DNA from: Acidobacteria bacterium UBA6911
GTDB lineage: Bacteria > Acidobacteriota > UBA6911
DNA: 13,855 nucleotides
Direction: 5' to 3'
Assembly: GCA_002451015.1 (NCBI GenBank)
Contig: DKBB01000182.1
Span: forward strand, 14,737-28,591
Below the pieces are notes generated by a model. The model saw only the letters and a list, made by a program, of their open reading frames with translations. It ran no database searches and had not been told where the DNA came from. The first letter of the stretch is position 1. Every line of letters begins with the position of its first letter. Shown here in pieces: positions 1-5,563 of the stretch. Made by a program: the position numbers and the translations under genes.

Positions 1-116
1 AAGTCGAGCGACAGGAACTCGATTCCATACCGGCCTCTTTAGTCGTTGCGCCCATCAGCATTAATATATATGAATTTGCAGTTCAATAGCGATAATGAAA
101 TGAATGGACCGTAGCT

Positions 117-1904
117 ATGAAAAAACATGTGCTTGTGATTATCATGCTATGCATCGGCATATTGGAAACGACGGCATGCGGCCGGCGGCAGGGCGCTCCC
201 GCGGATACGGTAATGGTGAATGCCAGAATCTACACTGTGAATGCGAAAGATCCCCGCGCGGAAGCCATGGCGGTTCGAGCCGGGAAAATCATTGCGGTAG
301 GATCGAATAAAGAAATCGCCGCATATCAGGATGCCTCCACTGAAGTCATCGACGCGAAAGAACACATGGTGCTTCCCGGATTCATTGACGCGCACGTCCA
401 TATGCTGGCCGGTGCCGCCCAGCTTACACAGGTTTCCCTGAATGAGGCCAAAACCATCGATGATTTCCAGAAGCTGATAAAGGATTACGCCGCCGCCCAT
501 CCCGGGGAAGAATGGATCCAGGGCATGGGGTGGTACTACAGCATCTTCGGCCATGACGGGCTGCCCGATAAGAAGTTAGTGGACGAAGTCGTCTCCGAAC
601 GCCCTGTTTACCTGCTTGCGTACGACGGACACAGTTCTCTCGCGAACAGCAAGGCACTGCAGGCGGCGGGAATCACGCGAAGCACTCCCGATCCCCCGGA
701 CGGTATCATCGTGCGGGATCCGGCAACGGGCGAACCTACAGGGGTTCTGAAAGAAGCAGCGGGACAACTGGTGGCGAAAGTCATTCCCCAGCTCTCTCGC
801 GAGGAACAACGGGACCGGCTTGCAAAAGCCATCCATTACGCCGGTTCAATGGGTTTTACCCGCCTGATCAGCGCCGGCGCGGACGCGGATCGCATCGAAT
901 TGTACGACGAGATCCGCAGAAGCGGCCGTTTAACCGCGCGCTTCTCCATGGCGCGGTTCGTTAATGCCCCATTGACTCCGGATACAATCAGGATTCTGGA
1001 AGAATCCCGAAAAAAGTATAACGACGACTGGATCGATCTGGGCTCCGTGAAGTTTCTGCTGGACGGCGTCATCGAAGCCCACACGGCCGCGATGCTGGAT
1101 CCCTACGAGAACGATCCCGACAACCGGGGACTGCTCTATTTCGACCCTGACGATTACAAAGACAGTGTGCTCCAGCTCGACCGCCTCGATTTTCAGATTT
1201 CAACTCACGCGATCGGCGACCGTGCCATTCGTCTTGCGCTTGACGCCTACGAGGCTGCCGGTAAAATAAACGGCCACGCGGACGCACGGCACAGGATCGA
1301 ACACATTGAGAACCCGAGCGCCCCGGACATTCCCCGCTTTGGTAAACTCGGCGTCATCGCCAGCATGCAGCCGCTACATGCGACTCCGAATGAAAATATT
1401 TTAAATGTCTGGGCGGCAAGCGTCGGTCCACAGCGCGTTCAACGCTCATGGCCTTGGCAGGATATCCTGACCGGCAACGCCCGTATCTGTTTCGGCAGCG
1501 ACTGGCCGGTCGCGACACTGAATCCCTGGCAAGCCGTACAGGTTCTTCTTACACGTGAAACTCCGGAAGGGACCCCGGCAGGAGGGTGGATTCCGGAGCA
1601 GCGGCTCACACTGGAACAGGCGATTCAGGGATATACGATGGGTGGAGCGATAGGCGCCAAAAGAGAGAAAACGGAAGGCTCGATCGAAGCGGGAAAGCTG
1701 GCGGATGTGATCGTCATTTCGCAGGATCTGTTCAGGATCGCTCCAAGGCAGATCGGGGAAACGAAAGTCTTGATGACGATGGTCGGAGGGAAGGTCGTGT
1801 ACCGGGATCCGTCATGGAAAAAGGAACAACCGGCGGATTCTGTGCGTAACGGCACGCTGCAATCATCCGCCATCCTGACGGACTCGCGGGAGGACGGATT
1901 TTAG
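117..1904 (+). CDS. Exported YtcJ-type metal-dependent amidohydrolase (amidohydrolase family 3)
   Basis: Predicted metal-dependent hydrolase of the amidohydrolase-3 (YtcJ-like) group, which cleaves amide or related bonds; the substrate is unknown. Of 595 residues, the first 20 form a hydrophobic export signal ending at Cys21 (TTAC), a poor lipobox match, so it may be a lipoprotein or a secreted protein. Metal-site motifs are visible in order: GFIDAHVH with His93 and His95, STHAIGDRA with His364, RIEHIE with His396, and FGSDWPV with Asp462, the usual last ligand or catalytic Asp. The C-terminal GSIEAGKLADVIVI stretch is the typical return to the small beta-sandwich. ATG 117 is the first start after an in-frame stop at 96-98; the ribosome site is weak. 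It is first of three plus-strand genes, 110 bp before the SnoaL-like gene, so shared transcription is likely but unproven. Family call is firm; substrate is not. Confidence 0.9.
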   Translation: MKKHVLVIIMLCIGILETTACGRRQGAPADTVMVNARIYTVNAKDPRAEAMAVRAGKIIAVGSNKEIAAYQDASTEVIDAKEHMVLPGFIDAHVHMLAGAAQLTQVSLNEAKTIDDFQKLIKDYAAAHPGEEWIQGMGWYYSIFGHDGLPDKKLVDEVVSERPVYLLAYDGHSSLANSKALQAAGITRSTPDPPDGIIVRDPATGEPTGVLKEAAGQLVAKVIPQLSREEQRDRLAKAIHYAGSMGFTRLISAGADADRIELYDEIRRSGRLTARFSMARFVNAPLTPDTIRILEESRKKYNDDWIDLGSVKFLLDGVIEAHTAAMLDPYENDPDNRGLLYFDPDDYKDSVLQLDRLDFQISTHAIGDRAIRLALDAYEAAGKINGHADARHRIEHIENPSAPDIPRFGKLGVIASMQPLHATPNENILNVWAASVGPQRVQRSWPWQDILTGNARICFGSDWPVATLNPWQAVQVLLTRETPEGTPAGGWIPEQRLTLEQAIQGYTMGGAIGAKREKTEGSIEAGKLADVIVISQDLFRIAPRQIGETKVLMTMVGGKVVYRDPSWKKEQPADSVRNGTLQSSAILTDSREDGF

Positions 1905-2014
1905 TCATTTCCCGAATTTTTCGATAAACCTTTCGAAGGGCATTGTAATATCAAGACCGGGGATTCAATCAAAACAGATGGTCCTGGATACATTCGAACC
2001 TGAAGGAGACTGGA

Positions 2015-2443
2015 ATGACCGCTGAACGCAACAAGCAGATTGTCAGGGATTTTTATGAAGAGGTCCTGTGCGGCCAGAACCTGGATATCGTGGATCGCTA
2101 TATGCATGAAGACTATATCCAGCACAATCCCTATGCGGCGCAGGGACGAGCCGGTTTTATCGAATTTCACATAGCATTTTTTTCTTCCATTCCGGATGCC
2201 CGGCCTACAATCAATATGATGGTGGCCGAAGGGGATCTTGTATTCGTGTACGGCACCTATACGGGCACACATAAAGGAAAGGGTTTTCTGGACCTCCCGC
2301 CGACGGGCAACAGGATGCACTATGATGTCGTCGACATGTTCCGGATCCGGGACGGGAAACTCTGCGAACATTGGGATGTTGCGGACACAAGGGCCATCTT
2401 TACCCAACTGGGGGTCATTCCGCCGGACAAATCAAATTCATAG
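2015..2443 (+). CDS. SnoaL-like / NTF2-fold protein
   Basis: A 142-residue single-domain protein of the SnoaL-like (NTF2-fold cone) superfamily. The fold serves as a small-molecule cyclase, hydratase, isomerase or simple binding protein. The N-terminal helix (RDFYEEVLCG), the HEDYIQHNP motif near residues 31-39, the central YGTYTGTHKG strand and the DMFRIRDGKLCEHWDV segment are typical of the group annotated as predicted SnoaL-like aldol-condensation enzymes or ester cyclases. There is no signal peptide, so it should be cytoplasmic. The start is fixed by AAGGAG at 2003-2008, six bases upstream. It lies 15 bp before the esterase gene, which suggests co-transcription and a shared pathway. The exact reaction cannot be read from sequence, because this superfamily is functionally very diverse. 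Confidence 0.85.
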   Translation: MTAERNKQIVRDFYEEVLCGQNLDIVDRYMHEDYIQHNPYAAQGRAGFIEFHIAFFSSIPDARPTINMMVAEGDLVFVYGTYTGTHKGKGFLDLPPTGNRMHYDVVDMFRIRDGKLCEHWDVADTRAIFTQLGVIPPDKSNS

Positions 2444-2458
2444 GCAGATGGAGGCTAT

Positions 2459-3409
2459 ATGGCTCTTGATCCGCAAGCGAAAGCTGTTCTCGATCAAATG
2501 GAAAAGGCGGGCGGTCCGCCCATTAACGAGTTAACGGTCGACGAGGCGCGCCAGGCGTCCGCCGCTTTGGCCGCAATGCAGGACAGTCCCGAACCTGTTG
2601 CCGGGGTAGAAGACCGTACGCTGCCGGGCCCGGGCGGAGACATTCCTGTCAGGATCTATACTCCCGCCGGAAAGGAACCGCTCCCCGTACTTCTGTATTT
2701 CCATGGCGGCGGCTGGGTGCTCGGCGACATCGAGGCATCCGATCCTCTCTGCCGGACCCTTGCCAATAATACCGGATGCATTATCATATCCGTCGATTAC
2801 CGGCTTGCGCCGGAACACCCTTTCCCCGCGGCAGTGGACGACGCGTATTATGCAACACAGTGGGTCGCGGCGAATTCTGCCGGCTTCGGCGGCGACCCTT
2901 CGCGCATTGCCGTATGCGGCGACAGCGCCGGCGGCAATCTTACCGCCGTCGTCTGCCAGATCGCGCGCGATCGAGGGGAACCCGTGATACGGTTTCAACT
3001 GCTCATCTACCCGGCCACGGATGCCGCTTGCGACACTCCTTCGTACGGCGAAAATGGCGATGGATATTTCCTGACAAAGGCCGCCATGCAGTGGTTCTGG
3101 CGTCATTACCTTAAAAACAATGCCGACCGCAATCACCCGCATGCGTCTCCCCTGCGCGCGAGCAACTTTTCGGGTCTGCCTCCGGCGCTGGTGATCACGG
3201 CGGAATTCGATCCCCTGCGCGACGAAGGCGAGCAGTACGCAGAGCGCATGCGTGCCGCCGGCACCCCGGTTCAACTCACACGCTACGATGGAATGATCCA
3301 CGGTTTCTTCGCCATGAGCGGAGTGATCGACCGGGGGAAGACGGCCATACGGCAATCAGCCGAAGCCTTGCGCACCGCTTTCCATATGAGTATGCCGGTT
3401 CCGAAATAA
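2459..3409 (+). CDS. Alpha/beta hydrolase, hormone-sensitive-lipase family esterase
   Basis: A 316-residue cytoplasmic carboxylesterase of the HSL (family IV) group, which hydrolyses short acyl or aryl esters. Visible features are the oxyanion-hole motif HGGGW at 82-86, the YRLAPEHPFPAAVDD block at about 114-128, the nucleophile elbow GDSAGG with Ser156, the acid in EFDPLRDEG (Asp251) and the base in GMIHGFF (His281). The triad is complete and the length is normal for the family. GGAGG at 2450-2454 lies four bases before the ATG. The gene follows the SnoaL-like gene by 15 bp and ends 6 bp from the stop of the convergent LysR gene, with no room for a terminator. Its substrate could be an acetylated or otherwise acylated phenolic or sugar, given the neighbours, but that is inference. 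Confidence 0.93.
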   Translation: MALDPQAKAVLDQMEKAGGPPINELTVDEARQASAALAAMQDSPEPVAGVEDRTLPGPGGDIPVRIYTPAGKEPLPVLLYFHGGGWVLGDIEASDPLCRTLANNTGCIIISVDYRLAPEHPFPAAVDDAYYATQWVAANSAGFGGDPSRIAVCGDSAGGNLTAVVCQIARDRGEPVIRFQLLIYPATDAACDTPSYGENGDGYFLTKAAMQWFWRHYLKNNADRNHPHASPLRASNFSGLPPALVITAEFDPLRDEGEQYAERMRAAGTPVQLTRYDGMIHGFFAMSGVIDRGKTAIRQSAEALRTAFHMSMPVPK

Positions 3410-3415
3410 ATACCA

Positions 3416-4351
3416 TCAGCAGATAACACGCCTGTATTTAGATGAAGGCATGAGTTTGTCCGCCGTTTGCTTCAATATGCCCCGCAACCAGATATGCCCG
3501 GGGTCCCGGTCCTGATGCCGGTGCCATTGCATACAGTGAACTACCTTTGGAACGGCAAAAGGAGGGCGAATCAGCCTCAATGGCAAATGCTCTTCGCTCA
3601 TCCGTGCCATCCGGCTCATCACTGTGGCCAGCCTGTTTGTCCCCACAACCAGCCGGCACGCAACCTCGAAATCCTGGGTAACAACTTCGATTTTTCTTGT
3701 CTCTCCATAATTCGCGGCAAACCAATCCTCAAATATGGCGGGAGCATGACCGAAATGGACGGCGATCTGGCCCATTTCGAGAAACCTTTTTCGTGAAAGC
3801 GTTTTCCCGATCAGGGAGTTCCTGCGCCAGATCACGCAGGTATGCGTATCCTCGAAGAGCGGTTCCTTCGGATGCATAGGCAGGACATGCACGGATGGGC
3901 GTATGAGAAAGTCGACGTCTCCCTTTTCAAGCATCTGATCGATGTTCTCATCCAGGCGTACGAATTCGAATCGGATTCCGGGCCCCTGCCTCACAGCTTC
4001 CTGCATCACCTGGGACATTAAAACAGCCGCTACATAGTCGGAAACCGCCAGACGGAACTTCCGGTTGGAATCAGCCGGATTGAATACTGCTTTTGAAGCA
4101 ATAGTATGCTGGATCTGCAGCAGGCAGCTGCGCACCGGTTCCACAAGACTCTCAGCCAGTGGCGTCAGTACCATTCTGCGACCTGCAGAAACAAGCAATT
4201 CATTCCCGAAGTATTGCCGCAGGCGGGCAAGAATGATACTGGTCGCCGGCTGGCTCAAGTGGAGCCGTTCGCCGGCACGCGTGACACTCTTTTCGGTCAG
4301 AAGAGCATCCAGCGCAACAAGAAGCCTGATATCAAAATCGCGTAAGTTCAC
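3416..4351 (-). CDS. LysR-type transcriptional regulator, NodD/NahR-like
   Basis: A transcription factor of 311 residues when translation begins at GTG 4349-4351. The first ten residues are the conserved LTTR opening (MNLRDFDIRL). GAGGG (plus-strand 4356-4360) sits four bases before this GTG. An in-frame ATG at 4496-4498 would add 49 residues that match nothing in the family and would cross the divergent promoter and the next gene's start, so it is rejected. The winged helix-turn-helix covers residues 5-65 (LVALDALLTEKSVTRAG, then LSQPATS). The rest is the effector-binding domain. The N-terminus resembles the NodD/NahR/PbuR branch, whose known members respond to flavonoids or aromatic acids. 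It is divergent from the DAPG-hydrolase gene by 112 bp, the classic arrangement for a LysR that controls its neighbour and itself. The inducer is unknown. Confidence 0.93.
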   Translation of the reverse strand: MNLRDFDIRLLVALDALLTEKSVTRAGERLHLSQPATSIILARLRQYFGNELLVSAGRRMVLTPLAESLVEPVRSCLLQIQHTIASKAVFNPADSNRKFRLAVSDYVAAVLMSQVMQEAVRQGPGIRFEFVRLDENIDQMLEKGDVDFLIRPSVHVLPMHPKEPLFEDTHTCVIWRRNSLIGKTLSRKRFLEMGQIAVHFGHAPAIFEDWFAANYGETRKIEVVTQDFEVACRLVVGTNRLATVMSRMARMSEEHLPLRLIRPPFAVPKVVHCMQWHRHQDRDPGHIWLRGILKQTADKLMPSSKYRRVIC

Positions 4352-4463
4352 TGGTCCCTCATGTATTTGTATTTTAAATAATATAATATATAAAACATTC
4401 ATTTTACAAATACCAAAGATGCCTGTTAATTTCATAATCAAGAACAAGTCAGGAGTGTGCCCA
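4352..4463. promoter_or_regulatory. Divergent promoter/operator region between LysR gene and hydrolase operon
   Basis: This 112-bp region is very AT-rich at 4361-4435, in contrast to its flanks. It holds a perfect 9-bp inverted repeat, GTATTTGTA at 4363-4371 and TACAAATAC at 4405-4413, with arm centres 42 bp apart. Around the left arm is a compact palindrome at 4364-4380 (TATTT-N7-AAATA), which contains a symmetric T-N11-A at 4366-4378, the usual LysR contact pattern. A TATAAT string lies at 4382-4387. The layout fits a LysR site with recognition and activation half-sites controlling both divergent genes. The actual -35/-10 boxes cannot be assigned with certainty in such AT-rich DNA. Confidence 0.5.
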
Positions 4464-5300
4464 ATGGCGAGCAAGAAATCGGAATTACCCCCTCTCAATC
4501 CGGAAGAGCAGTGTAAACCGTATGCTAAATATTACCGGGATCCCGTGCAGCCGGACCCCTCGCATCTGGAGAAGATGGATGCACCGTGCGATCCCACAAA
4601 GGCCTTATACCCGGAGCAAATGAACGACCTGCTCAATCCGGGCGACCTCGAGGTGGAAACCGGATGGTGCAACCTGCCCAACGGGGCGGGATTTATTGCC
4701 AATCGGAACGTATACAAAAACGTGTCGGCGGATATGATCGACTGGTGGTTTGCCTGGCATCCGCTCGAATCCCTGCGCTACCGCATATGGTATCCGCCGC
4801 AGCATGCCGGAATCGGGTTGAGTCCCGAGTCCCGTGAAAGAATACTCGATCCGGATATCCCTAATTCCGAAAAGAACCGGGGCGTGACCCACCATGTAGT
4901 CGAGGACTGCAATTGCGGGATGGAAAACATCGATATCACTTTCCTGTCTCCCGGGGACTTCGGTTTTGACATGGCCCGGTGGAAAGAATCGCACGTCTCG
5001 ACTTTCGTGGGCGGTTTCGGATGGTCCAGCCCGGCGGACAAAACAGACCATGTCATCAAAGCACCGTCTCTGATGTGCCACATATTCCGGCAGTCTCCGG
5101 GGGGCCTCGAACATCGCACGCGCTTCTGGATGGGTTATACGATGTCCCGGGGAAAGCCGGAGTTATGCCTGCCCCCGGGCGTTGCGGTCCCCAGGATGGT
5201 GGTCCAGGGGCTCGCGCGGCACAATGTGCGGGAATTCAGCAACCTCGCCGTCCTGCTTCCGGAGATCTACACGGAATTCGGCGGGCGGATGATCGCATAA
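4464..5300 (+). CDS. DAPG/phloretin hydrolase-like C-C hydrolase
   Basis: A 278-residue protein of the DAPG-hydrolase family (PhlG, phloretin hydrolase), metal-dependent enzymes that cleave the C-C bond between an acyl group and a phenolic ring. The signature SADMIDWWFAWHPLESLRY starts near residue 88. Four residues line up, at nearly constant offset, with the zinc ligands I recall for PhlG (His129, Glu160, His270, Glu274): His114 in PPQH, Glu147 in HHVVED, and His253 plus Glu257 in the HNVRE motif. Length matches the family (about 275-295). The start is ATG 4464, with AGGAG at 4451-4455; the upstream in-frame ATG at 4065 lies inside the LysR gene on the other strand and is rejected. No signal peptide, so cytoplasmic. 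It is the first gene of the operon, 21 bp before the ferredoxin. Family is confident; the true substrate is unknown. Confidence 0.88.
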   Translation: MASKKSELPPLNPEEQCKPYAKYYRDPVQPDPSHLEKMDAPCDPTKALYPEQMNDLLNPGDLEVETGWCNLPNGAGFIANRNVYKNVSADMIDWWFAWHPLESLRYRIWYPPQHAGIGLSPESRERILDPDIPNSEKNRGVTHHVVEDCNCGMENIDITFLSPGDFGFDMARWKESHVSTFVGGFGWSSPADKTDHVIKAPSLMCHIFRQSPGGLEHRTRFWMGYTMSRGKPELCLPPGVAVPRMVVQGLARHNVREFSNLAVLLPEIYTEFGGRMIA

Positions 5301-5321
5301 CAATTCAGTTCTGGAGGCGGC

Positions 5322-5543
5322 ATGAGCGCCAATATTGAAATCAATACGGAAGAATGCACCGGCTGCGAGATCTGCGTCGAAGCCTGTTTCGTAGACGTGC
5401 TTCGATGGGATCATAGCGAAGAGAAACCTATTGTTGCTTATGAACGGGATTGCGTCTGGTGTTTCACCTGTGAGATCAATTGCCCGGCTCAATGTATCGA
5501 AGTCAAACCCGATATGCCCGGACAGCGGGTCGAACCATACTGA
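5322..5543 (+). CDS. 2[4Fe-4S] ferredoxin, electron-transfer partner of the flavoprotein
   Basis: A 73-residue ferredoxin with two complete CxxCxxCxxxC clusters: Cys12, 15, 18, 22 and Cys44, 47, 50, 54, the last followed by Pro; an extra Cys is at 58. This is a bacterial-type 2[4Fe-4S] protein that moves electrons in the cytoplasm. An aromatic WCFTC segment in the second cluster recalls the small iron-sulfur subunit AprB of APS reductase. GGAGG at 5313-5317 lies four bases before the ATG. The gene sits 20 bp before the flavoprotein start and 21 bp after the hydrolase stop, so the three are almost certainly one transcript. The pairing with an AprA/fumarate-reductase-like flavoprotein suggests it is the dedicated electron donor or acceptor for that subunit. 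The source of electrons is not visible in the window. Confidence 0.93.
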   Translation: MSANIEINTEECTGCEICVEACFVDVLRWDHSEEKPIVAYERDCVWCFTCEINCPAQCIEVKPDMPGQRVEPY

Positions 5544-5563
5544 GTTTTAAAAAGGAAACAAGC

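Noticed and set aside
1..89. Possible tail of an upstream gene (frame 3 open from base 3 to a stop at 87-89; frame 1 open to 40-42)
   Set aside because: Only about 28 codons, with no recognisable motif and two competing frames; not enough to call a gene.
1905..2014. Terminator after the amidohydrolase gene
   Set aside because: T-rich stretches and short TTCGA repeats are present but no stem longer than 4 bp could be built.
2531..3355. 274-residue minus-strand open frame
   Set aside because: Antisense shadow of the esterase, whose full catalytic triad is on the plus strand.
4065..4463. N-terminal extension of the DAPG-hydrolase-like frame by 133 residues
   Set aside because: It lies over the LysR gene on the other strand and its promoter, is rich in Arg/Ser as shadow frames are, and a good ribosome site supports ATG 4464.
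4352..4498. 49-residue N-terminal extension of the LysR protein
   Set aside because: LysR proteins start just before the helix-turn-helix; the GTG at 4349-4351 has a GAGGG site, and the extension would overlap the divergent gene start.
5480..5563. 28-residue N-terminal extension of the flavoprotein overlapping the ferredoxin
   Set aside because: The dinucleotide-binding motif sits at the normal distance from ATG 5564, which has its own ribosome site.
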